Shown: in pieces, positions 21,112 to 31,389 of the stretch | Numbering within the stretch: position 1 is the first letter of the stretch | Layout of the letters: each line of letters opens with the position of its first letter | Assembly (NCBI RefSeq): GCF_004359215.1 | Contig: NW_027152213.1 | Coordinates: 2,033,260 to 2,065,845 of the forward strand | Length of the DNA: 32,586 nt | Direction: 5' to 3' | Source: Bremia lactucae | Lineage: Eukaryota > Oomycota > Peronosporomycetes > Peronosporales > Peronosporaceae | Translations under genes and position numbers: made by a program | The notes under the pieces: model-generated | Told to the model about the DNA's origin: nothing | What the model saw: only the letters and a program-made list of their open reading frames with translations | The model's database searches: none

Positions 21112-21360
21112 AGGTCTGCACTATTTTACAGAACGAAGCAGCAGCCGGAGGTCGGACACGCACACGGTCAGCGAGATGGTTGCTTTTAAATAAGCCGAGA
21201 AGGAGCGCGCACTTCGCGGGAAGCTTGACCTATTAAAAAAAATGGTGTGCAAACACGAACGAGGCAATTCATTAAATTGTCTACTAAATGCGAGCGTTTT
21301 AACAGTGACAGCAATAAATTTGGAACACGTCGAGTAAAAATTAATTTATTTCTTTGCATG
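21112..21360. other. Upstream region of the remodeller gene, up to the LTR
   Basis: 249 bases of presumed promoter and 5' UTR for the minus-strand remodeller. No Inr-like core was recognised. It ends where LTR II begins. Confidence 0.4.
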
Positions 21361-21827
21361 ACCTCGCTCCTAAAGTCAGAGGAAGACTAAGTGACTCAGA
21401 GTCACTTAGTTCGATTGATTTAATGGGTTTAACAACTCAGGAAGTCGTACAAGCTATTAAAGCTTGAGGATCCTAGTTCAAGGGATTCAGGGGACCGTGG
21501 AACCAAGTGGCAACTAGTGTTTAAGAGGATATTCTGTAGAAAGGCTTCTATCTCTTACAGATCAATGCGCAAGCCTTAGAAAGGCACTTGACGCTTTAAG
21601 ATCAAAAGGGGAACTGAACTTTATTTAATTATTTACATCTAAAAACCTTACCCTAGCTAATTAAAAAAAGATTTTGGCCGCGAGATTTATATCTGGCGGC
21701 GACCACATTTATTACCCATAACAAATGGGATTTAAGTAACGAACTATTTAAATTAGATAAAAGGGTGTTTTACCCATATAGTAAATGTACCACAACAACG
21801 GTTCGCCAACCGATGTGCCCCATTACA
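21361..21827 (-). repeat. LTR II, left copy (3' LTR of copy B)
   Basis: 467 bp. On the minus strand it begins TGTAATGGGG at 21827 and ends at 21361, about 15 bases short of the CCGCTACA terminus seen in the copy at 30713-31194, so its outer end is clipped. It contains a perfect palindrome at 21386-21410 and other short inverted repeats. Confidence 0.88.
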
Positions 21828-21840
21828 CCCTCCCCCATCT
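21828..21840 (-). promoter_or_regulatory. Polypurine tract of copy B
   Basis: On the minus strand AGATGGGGGAGGG lies directly against the LTR start TGTAATG. This is the expected primer for plus-strand DNA synthesis, and it proves that the LTR at the left is the 3' LTR of this element. Confidence 0.8.
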
Positions 21841-21845
21841 GACTG

Positions 21846-22800
21846 TTGACATCGAGTGACAACATTCGCTTCATTTCCTCTTTGAGGTTGGAACCTAAAC
21901 AGCTAACCATTTGGTTGTGTTTTTCATTCCTTTGTCTAATGACAATCAAGCGTGAGTCACAGACTATTAGCACCTTCCTCGACGATGAGGGAATGGTGGT
22001 CTATGAAATTCACTCTTCATCAGAGAATGAGGAAAAAGAGCGTCGCTCTTACACGCCTTCTCCTCCGGATAAACGTCGGCGGGCCCCGAATCCGTTTCCA
22101 GCACGTGGTGCTGCCGATGTCTTCTTTGCATTGCCCCGCAATGCAGGACACAGGACCCTGAGTCCAACATTATTACGAATCCGCTCAATGAAGAGCAAGA
22201 GCAAGCAATCCTCATAGAGGAACAAGCTCGTCGACGAGCTGCCGAGATAGCGAAAGCTAAAGCTCATTGTGAATATGGATTAACTTCGCTTGGTGCGGAC
22301 GAGCGTCTCAAAGAGATAGCGGGCCACAGCTTGGATCTCCGGCGACCCGGCGAGGACGCCGGAGGAGATCGCTGCTCGCGACGCTCTTCATGAGCGTACC
22401 TTACGCCAAAGGTAATGACGCGAAGCCAGTATCTGACGCGTTTACGTGATCAAGCCCGTGGGGCTTCGGTGACCTCCGTGAGGGAAATTCCGATCAGGAG
22501 TGAAAACGAAGTCTCATTTGAGAATTAGGTTTACCGGGCCGCAAACTCCGTAATATCTGGAATATCAGAGAGTCTGCGGATAGAGATGATGTTCGTTTGG
22601 AACGGAAGCTTCGCTTCGACTTCTTTAAGCTTAAGGCCAAACGCCAGTTACGTTCGGCATTTATGCCACAAAACGAAGAAAGGCCTAGCCGATATTTTAG
22701 TGCTTCGGTTGACCGTACAACCAAGGATCGAAGCCACACTGAGGCTTTAGATTCAGCTAATTCCACGTTTAGTGGTGGGAAGCGTCGTTTGACGCGAGTT
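21846..22800 (+). pseudogene. Convergent ORF of copy B, broken
   Basis: Homologue of the ORF at 1-681. It begins at ATG 21846 or 21939 and encodes a Ser/Glu-rich segment (HSSSENEEKERRSYTPSPP) followed by a basic KRRR stretch. A frameshift near 22165 and a small deletion near 22330 break it, and an in-frame TAG occurs near 22525. A later open stretch (22597-23112) runs past the position of the copy A stop because that TAA reads as a Gln codon here. It shows the N-terminal part that the window edge removes from copy A. Confidence 0.65.
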
Positions 22801-25800
22801 GACCCTGAGCTTGGCGCTCAAAAATGTCAACAGCGTATGGGCAATCTTGCCGAAGAGGTACCTCGAACTCCCACGAGTTTTCATAAAAGGGGTACCCTAG
22901 CCACTTCACTAGATACTGGTATTGACCCTCACGATGACGTCGCTTTAAAAGTTTCTCCACATGAAACTGAAGGTCTCCCGCGCATCAAGCAGCGCGGGAG
23001 GGGGCCGAAATTTCGGCGGAAGCATTTGATGCTCTACGGCACGAGGTGCAACTTCTTCGTGAGGTACTTGCTCGGGTCGAGAGCTCTTTTGAGGCGGTTC
23101 GGGACCGTCTAATTGCCACTGGCGAATCCTGTTGTTGAAACAAGCGATCGATAAACAGCTTAGCTGTACTCTCTCCATCAATGGAATCTGGCACGGCCGC
23201 TAAGTGAGCCATTTTGCTCAAACGGAGTTACCGGCTGAATCTCTCGGTAGACCAAAAACAAAATCCATACTAATGGACTCCCAGCAACCTGTGGGGACGG
23301 TAAGACTCGCCAGTGGCGCAGCAGCATGCGCTGAGGGTTTGGTCCGTTGGCACATTTCGCATGTGCGAACATATGTGCTGACCCATTTATAAAAGTTTGG
23401 GCCACCAATAACTCTGCCTTATAGAGCCGTAGGTCTTCTCTCTACCGAGATGACCATCAAGGACAGTATCGTGTGCCTCATAGAGGATTTTGTACTTCAA
23501 ATCCTCATCATAAGGAACAACGACACGCGGATGGTCCGCGACGTCTATGCAATAAAGCAACAGGTTGTTATCGAGAGAAAATCGATGTAACCTTGCACGC
23601 AAACGTGCCGTCAATTTAATACCCGAATCCGAGTTCTTTAAAGCTCGTAGCAGAGCTACACACTGTTCATCCTTGGCGTAAGCTGAACGGATTAATTTAA
23701 GAATAGGCGACGAGATAGTCGTTAGATGAGAAAGCTCATAATCCGGCCTGCGTGATAACGCATCGGCCAAAGCATTCTGCTTGCCGGGTATATACTTCAC
23801 CTCGAAGTTGTATTCCGCGAAAAAGGATAGTCATCGGGCCATTTTCTGTGAGAGATGGGCGACTTAGTCGCCGTGCGTAATGACGCGTGATCTGTATATA
23901 TCACATACGGCTTAGAGCCGAGCAGATGAACTCTGAATTTGACGAAAGCATACTTCAAAGCAAAGAATTCTTTTCCATGGACTGGGTAGTTCTCTTCCGC
24001 AGCTGTAAGCTGTCTCGAACGCAATAACACGTTCTTACCCTCAACATCTGTTTGTAACAGAGCACTGCCAATGACAAAATCTGATGCGTCACAGACGACA
24101 CTGAAAGGCCAATTTGGGTTTGGCAGTGCCAGAATCGGGGCATGGATAAGACTATCATTTACTGCTCGAAAAGCATTATTTTCGGTGCTAGTCCAGCACC
24201 ATTCTGTATCCTATTTTAGGAGATTAGATAATGGCCTAGCCATATCAGCGTAATTTTCGCTATATTGGTGTAAATAATTGGCGAGACCCAACCACTTTAG
24301 CAAATCCTTTTGGTTTTTAGGAACGGGCCAATCTACTATGGCTTTTACCTTAGCGGGATCCGCTATAAGGCCTCGCTTTCCAAATGAAGCATCTTAAAAA
24401 AGGAATTCAGTCTGCGCCTAAAATGCATTTAGATGCATTGGCATACAATTTGTTTGTGCGCATGCACTCGAGCACTGCTCGCAAATGGTCTAAATGGTTT
24501 TCCATATCCGACCGACCCTGCTCCGCACGACTATGGACAAAAATGTCATCGAAGTAAGTCTGTGCATAACCTCGATGAGGGCGAAACAGTTGCGTCACGA
24601 GACGATTAAATGTTGCCGGGGCGTTGGAAAGCCCTTGTGGTATAACCAGCCACTCCCATGACATGCCGCTTGGGGTGCTAACCGCTGTAAGCGAGATATC
24701 GCTAGCTCGCATGAGCTATTGGTAGTAACCATCGACTAAGTCCAATGCACTGTACATTGTACATCCCACCATATTATTATGAAGAACATCCTTTCTAGGA
24801 ATCGGGGTTTGTGCTGGTATAGTGACAGCATTAAGCTTATTATAAGCATGTACAATGCGCATTTACCATTGGCTTTTTGACACAAAATATCGGTGTCGAA
24901 TGAGGAAATCTGCTCTCTCATACCATTCCAGCCTCGTGCTTAGCACGGAAGAAATTGTCAATGTCGTCACACTGCTTCCTTGGTAAAGGCCGTTGTCTTG
25001 TGACACAGTATTTGGTTCCCGGAACTAAGTCAATTTCATGACGAACACCTCAATCCGGAGGTAAAAGAGATGGTGGGTTATTGCATACCACATCTTGGAG
25101 TTCCTTACTTATGGAATGAAAGGGATCCGTAAGATCTTTAAGGATCGATGACCTATTTCGCGCACTTAGTGCAGCTTTTGTGTCATCCTGGACAGCTAAG
25201 TCTAGAAGTGACGATGAGTTTTATTCAACCATAGGTCGAATGACCACCATTTCAGATAAGTCACCAGCCTTTAAGGCTCGACCGCACTCATCAATAGACA
25301 TTTCGTCTAGCTCTAAAATAGCATGTAACGAAGGGATTGCCCCAAGGCTAAGTTCCCCTTTTAATGTTACCGGTTACACCATTTACAAGCGTGTGTACTT
25401 GCTCACTCGTATCACTTTGTGAGGGTATATACGCTTCGTGTCCATCCTGTCTTGGAGTGGAGACAATGCGTCTCTTAGAGGCCGGGACATTCACGTCCCC
25501 GGGTTTTCCAGCCTGTATTGGTTCTATACAAGACATGGTGTCTAATTTGACATCCGACAACGAGTTAGGCTTCGCAAATTCCTTATCCAGCGAACATTTT
25601 TACGTGTCGCTTCACTGGCATTAGGAGGGTTTGACCCAAAATGCCCTGGCGAACCGCCAATAGTGTCACTATTGATACTCAGTATGGTGCCACCTCGGCC
25701 GACCACACTCGGTGGACTTAGACGTGTCACTCCACGTATTTCAGGGATATTGCACCCTTGAGGCCCTGGCGAACCGCCAACAGTGTCACTAATGACACTC

Positions 25801-26360
25801 GGTATGATGCCACCTCGGCCGACTATACTCGGTGGACTTAGATGTGCTACTCCACATACCTGAGGGATATTGCACCCTTGATGATTCGGCCTTAGGCCAA
25901 CAATGCTTTCATCATTTAGTAAATCGTTATTATAACGAGTGTCACTCGACGGAGCACGTGCCGTTCCACTTATTTCTGCTGAGTCGGCTCAGAATTAATG
26001 TTTAACATTAGGGTTCATTAACTCAGACATGCCAATGTCTAAAACACCGACAGACTCATTCAATGATTCGCGCGATAGCGCTTTTTTCGCCTAGCAAAGC
26101 TGGATTCATGACTCTCCAAAACTTTGCTAGGAACTTTGCGCGCGGCGCCTAAGGTCTTAGACGTCCAATCGATCCATGGCTCATGGGGTTCTAACCAGGC
26201 CATACCAAGGACGAGATCATATCTCGAATCCAAATCAAGGACGAGGCAGCATTCCATACTGTCAAAGTCCAGAAACTTTAAACCTAAGTTCAATGGAACT
26301 TTGGGAACATTTGCTTCTTGCACCGGGTCTTGATGCATAGATGCAATGAGAGTTCTCAAC
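22769..26360 (-). pseudogene. Gypsy pol remnant, copy B: protease, linker, RT, RNase H, partial integrase, chromodomain
   Basis: Right to left: aspartic protease part 26360-26060 (YDLVLGMAWL with the flap-side WIDW), linker 26060-25000 with a tandem repeat, RT about 25000-24400 (NKLNAV-type region, VIPQGLSNAPATFNRL, catalytic YFDD), RNase H about 24260-23760 (EFFALKYAF, YTDHASL, ADALSRRPDYELSHL), integrase zinc region about 23720-23390, then a deletion of roughly 820 bp that removes most of the catalytic core, and the chromodomain 22960-22769 (YLVKWLGYP ... NSWEFEVPL) ending at a TAA. Several stops and frameshifts. A smaller 26-bp deletion lies near 23226. Confidence 0.9.
25644..25883 (-). 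repeat. Two 120-bp tandem units in the pol linker
   Basis: Unit 1 is 25644-25763 and unit 2 is 25764-25883; the period is exactly 120 bp, equal to 40 codons, with a degenerate third partial unit to about 25920. In the pol frame each unit reads GCNIPxVxGVxxLSPPS then VGRGGxIxSxxSDTxGGSPG, without stops. It lies between protease and RT. Confidence 0.85.
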
Positions 26361-26369
26361 TCCTGGACA

Positions 26370-26698
26370 ACGCCCCCCCCAGTTTTTTTTACCCTGTCGA
26401 TTTGCTAGGAGCCGTGCTCGCATGCGAAAAGCCTGATCAGGCGGTGCAAACATGCAGGTCATTTGCTGTTTCAGCGAATCCAATGAGGGAAAAGTTCGTT
26501 TATGGACGTGCTGCACGATAGTGCCCACTCCATGGCTCTACCTCCAAGTTTGGAAATGGCAATAGCCACCTTTTGCCGTTCTGTTAAGAACAAGGCGGAA
26601 TCAATATACATATCCATCTCCTTAATCCAAAAAGAGAGGTTTTCTCCCTCCCTCACATGTTTCACATTTACAGCTAGATGGCGAGCCCTCGGCTCTGA
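26370..26698 (-). pseudogene. Gypsy gag fragment, copy B
   Basis: Retrotransposon gag core read in two overlapping frames: ENLSFWIKEMDMYIDSALF, then QKVAIAISKLGGRAMEWAL, then SLDSLKQQMTCMFAPPDQAF. It parallels the gag at 32.4 kb (YAMSHLRGKASEWAYSAL ... FKEKIRAMYQPP). A frameshift lies near 26500. The N-terminal part is lost at the 26700 junction. Confidence 0.75.
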
Positions 26699-26700
26699 GC

Positions 26701-26953
26701 TAAAGCGTTAAGTGCCTTTCTAAGGCTTGCGCATTGATCTGTAAGAGATAGAAGCCTTTCTAAGGTATATCCTCTTGGGCACTATTTGCCACTTAGTTCT
26801 TCGAACCCCTGAATCCCTTGAACTAGGATTCCTTAAGCTTTTATAGCTTGTACGACTACCTGAATAGCTAAACACATTAGTTCAATAGAACTAATTGACT
26901 CTCTGAGTCACTTAGTCTTCCTCTGACTTTAGGAGCGAGGTAGCTCCGCTACA
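26701..26953 (+). repeat. LTR II fragment, plus orientation, 5' truncated
   Basis: Matches the last ~250 bp of the LTR at 30713-31194 and is inverted relative to 21361-21827. It ends CCGCTACA at 26953. The first ~230 bp are missing at the junction with copy B gag. Confidence 0.85.
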
Positions 26954-26955
26954 CC

Positions 26956-26970
26956 TGGTAGCACTTGTAG
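26956..26970 (+). promoter_or_regulatory. Primer-binding site after LTR II
   Basis: TGGTAGCACTTGTAG begins two bases after the LTR end. The first 12 bases equal the site beside LTR I, so the two LTR families appear to use the same tRNA primer. Confidence 0.65.
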
Positions 26971-27013
26971 TCAATCTACGCCTGAGTCTTTACAAGACTA
27001 ATTTCTGACGAAA

Positions 27014-27193
27014 ATGGAAGAGGTTCCAGAATTGTCAAAAGCGCAACGCGCCGCTTATGACAAGCTCAAAACCTTATTCGGGCTTGAGCACGTGGAATTT
27101 ATTTTCTCCCAGGGACTAGAGGTCGTGCATGCAAGGCTTGAAGCCTTAATGCGGTACGAAGCCTCCCCGATCGGTCAAGTAGAGGACCATTAA
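27014..27193 (+). pseudogene. gag leader of a plus-strand LTR II element, truncated
   Basis: A 59-codon frame (MEEVPELSKAQRAAYDKL ... ARLEALMRYE) stopping at TAA 27193. It follows LTR II and the primer-binding site at the position expected of a gag start and is helical and charged like one. The rest of gag is absent; unrelated sequence follows. Confidence 0.5.
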
Positions 27194-27363
27194 GCAATAC
27201 CTATGCCAACCCGGTACATCTCTGTACCTGACCACGAACTCACTAAGCTAGAAAGTTGTGTGTTAGCTGATTATTCGACAGCTTTACTTTTAAGTAATTA
27301 CTTTTATGACAATGGTATAATATCATCAAAATTCGCTGCTAAATGAGGCAAAGAATAGCACAC
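27194..27363. other. Spacer before the Mutator-like element
   Basis: 170 bases with no recognised feature. Confidence 0.4.
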
Positions 27364-27403
27364 GTTGCTGATTTTAAAAGAATTTTTGTAGGCAAAATGT
27401 TAA

Positions 27404-27530
27404 GGGGGCTGCTATATGGACACTCCCCTTCTGCTGCTTGGATACCCCTTACCCATAAATACGTGTTTGATTGGCTGACGTATACCTTATAAATTTCTGC
27501 TGCGCGCACCACACCCGCCTCCCTCAATGG
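27404..27530 (+). repeat. MULE left terminal inverted repeat
   Basis: Begins GGGGGCTG and includes GGACACTCCCCTTCTGCTGC and TTGATTGGCTGAC, all present in reverse complement at the right end. The transposase ATG at 27527 lies at its inner edge. Confidence 0.85.
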
Positions 27531-29960
27531 TTGTTTTGCACGCCACTACGTATCGCTCTCTCGACGAAGCAGAAAAAGTTGTAAAATCATATGCCATTCA
27601 AAATGGATTTAGCATCAATCGTGGTTATTTAATAATGAATAAAGCTGGCACGGAAGTTCGAAAAGTGTGGCTGAAATGCGTACACGCCAAGGAGTATGAG
27701 GATTCATGGGGCAAAATTTGGCGCACGTCTACCTTGAAAATTGGCTGTGAATGGCAAGGAACCATGCTGCGAAAGATCCACAAGGACAATGTTACGTGAA
27801 ACTGTAATGATGAGCATATTGGTCATGATCCTGCTGAAGATCCCTCTGCGTATGCTGCTAACCGAGTAATACGGCCGCAACAACGACGTCAAGTAATTGA
27901 AATGACGAAGGCCGGAGCCACGCCGCGTGTTGTTCTGGCAACGCTACGTCAGAATGATCCAGAGTGCAACCTAATCAGCAAAGACATCTACAATGCAAAA
28001 CTCAAAGGGAGAAATTCAAAATTAAACGGTCGTCGTCTGATCAAGGCACTCCTGGCCCGATATCAAGAATATGACATCTTCCATAGGCTTCTCACAAATG
28101 ATAGTGGTGGATTGCGCTGCCTGTTCTTCGCGCCGAAGACTAATATTTCCGTCGCTGCTGACGTCTCTAAAAATGCGGTTTTTATTATGGATTCCACTTA
28201 TAAAACGAACTAGCATAAAATGCCACTGTTGCACATCGTGGGAGTTACGTCAACAAATTAGACAATATCACTGGCGTTTATTTTTTTTTCGGATGAATCA
28301 GCTGCTGATTACGCTTGGGCCCTTCAACAGTATCAAAGTTGCTTTCGTTCATTTTTGAATGAGAATGAACTTGCTGTTATGGTTGATAGGGAGCTTGCGC
28401 TTATCGCAGGAATAACAAATACCTTTTCCAATGCTGCTGTATTGATTTGCATGTGGCATATTTACAAGAATGTCCAAGCAAACACCAAAAAGCAGTTCAA
28501 AGCAGAGGATGAATATAAATAAAGACAAGGAGTTTTGGGACAAATGGATGACATTTTGTAAGGCACACACTGAACAGGATTATATATTTGCAAACTAGCA
28601 TCACTTCGGTCAAGTGTGCCTCTTCAAGTTGCAAACTATCCAGAGGAAACTGGCTGAACAGCCATAAAGAGCGTATTTTTTGTTTCATGGACAAAGAACA
28701 TTCGTCGTTTCGGACATGCAGTCACCTCGGGAGTCGTAGGTAGTCACGCCTTCATTAAATAATGGATAGCCACTTCAACTCTTGACCTGGATGAGGTATA
28801 TGGGATAATTGTTCTTGCAGGAGATGCTCAAAGCTATGGGACTACCTTACCAGCAAAAGGTAAAGCAAATATTGCAAAAAAACGATCGTACAAGTTTCAG
28901 ACTTTAACAAGCACTGAATATTACAAAGCAAAACGCTGCCTCCGCAAAGCATACAGCAGCAGTCTTGATGAGATCAAAAGACCAATCAAAACCCGTTACG
29001 AGGAGATAGAATCACGCCAGCAGGCTGCGCTACGCACTTCTATGGAAGGACTTCTTTCATTTCAACCAACAATGACCAAAATGAATAATTTAGATGTTGT
29101 CCGTACTCGTGGGCGACCTAAAGGATAAAAAACTTGTCGTCAACAAAGCGTGACCCATCACATTTCGAGCATTGCGAAAAAGAAGAGTGAAGAAAAAAAC
29201 GAAAATGCGGTCACTGCAAGGGGCAAGGCCATTATCAAACCACATGTCCTTTGCTAGCAACGGGAGGTGACATCAAGACTAAAATTGTGGGGATTGACAT
29301 TGAGAGTGCTTCAGAGGATGATCTTGCGCTTAGGTATATGAAAGTAGCATCTTTCTGCCAGGCTACATTTCCCACACGAGACTAATTGATTGATCATCAT
29401 TTAAGCTTGATGCAGAGTCGACTAATGAAGTCTCAAATCGGCAAGGAAAAAAACGCTGCAGCAAAAGCCACATAAAAGCAATTTCCGAAGTAGTACTGGA
29501 TTTCGAAGGAGACGGTAACTGTGGATTCCGGGCCATTGCAGTGGCATCAAGACGTTCTGAGTCTAATTGGCCAGCCGTTAGGAAGTAAATGGCCAAAGGA
29601 CTCATTGTTAACAAGCCATTTTACGAGTGCGAATACCTAGAGATAGGACTGGTAGACCGTCACCTTGCCACTCTCGCTTGGCTTGCTGGCCCCTGTCACC
29701 GGGCATTTTGGCTAATTATGCCAGAGATGGGTGCCGTCATTGTAAACACATACTCACGCGCTATCGTGTTTTTCTGAGAAAAGGCAAGCGTTACAGCCCT
29801 GCCGTTTCGCTGCACGCCACCAAGCGGAGAACGTATCTTCTGGGATATCACAGCCTCCACTACCAGGCGTGAAGTTGAAGGCTGATTTGGTTCGGCCAGA
29901 CATTAACCACCGCTGGGAAATACATGCAAGCGAAACTGCAAATATATAGAGGGAATTGTT
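27527..29960 (+). pseudogene. MULE transposase with FAR1-type, zinc-knuckle and OTU-type remnants
   Basis: N terminus resembles FAR1/WRKY-GCM1 zinc-finger regions (residues 1-110: SLDEAEKVVKSYAIQNGFS, later NCNDEHIGHDP). The MULE transposase core follows: FIMDSTYKTN (first Asp at 28190), MPLLHIVGVTSTN, VMVDRELALIAG (second Asp at 28385) and the CMWHIYKN signature near 28450. Downstream are RTRGRPKG (~29107), a zinc knuckle CX2CX4HX4C at 29206-29247, and an OTU-like cysteine protease start, DGNCGFRAIAVA, at 29511, followed by WPAVRK. Stops at 27797, 28211 and beyond plus frameshifts break it throughout. OTU domains are known from some MULE proteins; here it would be in the same transcript. Confidence 0.8.
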
Positions 29961-30068
29961 GAATAAAGATAGCAACTTTTGACCACTACCATGGTTTCAC
30001 TCTTTCGTGTTGTTTTGGGTGGTGTGTGAGGCGGTAGCATTTATGCCATGTCGGCATTCGCAGAATAT

Positions 30069-30206
30069 CCATGAGGGAGGGGTGTGTGGTGCGCGCAGCA
30101 GAAATTTTTAGGTATAAAAAAAAGTCAGCCAATCAAATATTTTTTGTATTTATAGGGGAGAAGAGTGTCCAAGCAGCAGAAGGGGAGTGTCCATTCATCA
30201 GCCCCC
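30069..30206 (-). repeat. MULE right terminal inverted repeat
   Basis: Reverse complement of the left repeat, about 80% alike, including the CTCCCTCATGG at its inner edge, where the left copy has the transposase start. Confidence 0.85.
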
Positions 30207-30222
30207 TATTTTAATTAGCAAC

Positions 30223-30712
30223 CTTTAAGTGACAACTTCATGTAACGACACACCCTTTCACTTCCTCTGCACGTACTAGTGTACGTGAAATGACGTGAGA
30301 CACCACTAGCACTGAGGCAGTGCAAAGTGGACTTGTACTGAAGCAGCACAAGTCGGCAGTGCCCCGTTAAAGGTATGGTTGCAAATTACAAAAGCGACCA
30401 CTTTCGTTTGGCACTGACACTAAGGACGTCGCTAATAAATAATCGAAATGACAAAAATGCTTAGGAATATAGATTATCATTACGTATATTACATTATGCA
30501 TAGCTCTTGAAATTACGGGTGTATCTTTGTTGCACGGTTCCATGCTATACGGTGCAACAACTAGCCAAAAATGTTCCAATGAAAGGAAGCAAACTCACCC
30601 AAAAGAAAGAGCAGATATTAAAAATGTGTATCTTAATGGCTTTGCGCTTACTGGTATTGCCACATGTGATATCAGTCATGAATGCTATTCGTTTGACCGA
30701 AGTCGCGTTCAA
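30223..30712. other. Mixed remnant DNA: possible LTR start and HTH-like fragment
   Basis: At 30241 a segment begins TGTAACGACACACCC, like the start of an LTR, and contains a perfect 7-bp-stem palindrome (CACGTAC-TAGT-GTACGTG) near 30270-30287. No matching end or second copy is seen in the window. At 30577-30713 two frames give KGSKLTQKK and KERADIKNVYLNGFALTGIA, like the helix-turn-helix start of a DNA transposase, with a frameshift between them. Both are weak readings. Confidence 0.3.
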
Positions 30713-31194
30713 TGAATGGGGCACATATCGGTTGGCGAACCGTTGTTGTGGTACATTTACTTTGTGGGTAAAACACCCTTTTATCTAATTTAAAATAGTT
30801 CGTTACTTAAATCCCATTTATTATGGGTAATAAATGTGGTCGCCGCCAGATAAAAATCTCGCGGCCAAAATCTTTTTTTAACTAGCTTGGGTAAGGTTTT
30901 TAGATTTAAATAATCAAATAAAGTTCAGTTTCCCTTTTGATCTTAAAGCGTTAAGTGCCTTCCAAAGGCTTGCGCATTGATCTGTAAGAGATAGAAGCCT
31001 TTCTGAGGTATATCCACTTGGGCACTAGTTGGCACTTGGTTCTACGAACCGCTGAATCCCTTCCACTAGGATTCCTCAAGCTTTTATAGCTTGTACGACT
31101 CCCTGAGTTGTTAAACCCATTAAATCAATAGAACCAAGTGACTCTGAGTCACTTAGTCTTCCTCTGACTTTAGGAGCGAGGTAGCTCCGCTACA
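30713..31194 (+). repeat. LTR II, near-complete copy
   Basis: 482 bp from TGAATGGGGC to CCGCTACA, inverted relative to 21361-21827 and more complete at the outer end. No polypurine tract precedes it and no primer-binding site follows, so it is a solo or detached LTR. The 5-bp flanks (TTCAA and GCCTG) do not match. It has a perfect hairpin ATTTATTA-TGGG-TAATAAAT at 30816-30835 and a 19-bp palindrome at 31136-31154. Confidence 0.85.
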
Positions 31195-31203
31195 GCCTGC
31201 CTG

Positions 31204-31374
31204 CTGGTTGAAATCGTTTTAAAAGACATGTTTTTAAATGCTTTCTTTCCGGATGTCAATGACGAGATAAGAAGTAAATTTGACAAGGATAGCTTCACGT
31301 TCAACGCTTCAAACAGTCAAGTTGAGCGTTATGCACTTCATCTCATTTCGTTTGTTCTGCCGATGCACGAATAA
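31204..31374 (+). pseudogene. Orphan coding remnant, unknown
   Basis: A 56-codon open stretch squeezed between two LTRs, ending at TAA, without a convincing start. It reads LLVEIVLKDMFLNAFFPDVN, then DEIRSKFDKDSF, and has protein-like amphipathic composition. I do not recognise it; it may be the end of a host or transposon gene cut by the LTR insertions. Confidence 0.3.
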
Positions 31375-31389
31375 AATTGATACGCCGTC

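Larger units (their letters stand above)
21361..26700 (-). mobile_element. Ty3/Gypsy chromovirus copy B, degraded, LTR II type
   Basis: Minus-strand element: gag fragment, protease, repeat-bearing linker, RT, RNase H, deleted integrase, chromodomain, then a convergent plus-strand ORF, polypurine tract and 3' LTR at the left. Its pol and convergent ORF are homologous to copy A. Its right end is abruptly joined at 26700/26701 to an LTR II fragment of opposite orientation, so its own 5' LTR is missing. Confidence 0.88.
27364..30222 (+). mobile_element. Mutator-like element (MULE), dead
   Basis: About 2.8 kb bounded by long terminal inverted repeats (27404-27530 and 30069-30206). A fainter match of the ends extends outward to GTTGCT at 27364 and AGCAAC at 30222, with an apparent ~20-bp insertion on the left. 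I could not find a convincing 9-11 bp target duplication. The single coding region starts inside the left repeat and is full of stops. Confidence 0.85.

Noticed and set aside
27355..30232. Target-site duplication of the MULE
   Set aside because: The 9-base flanks at the likely ends do not match, whichever end point is used.
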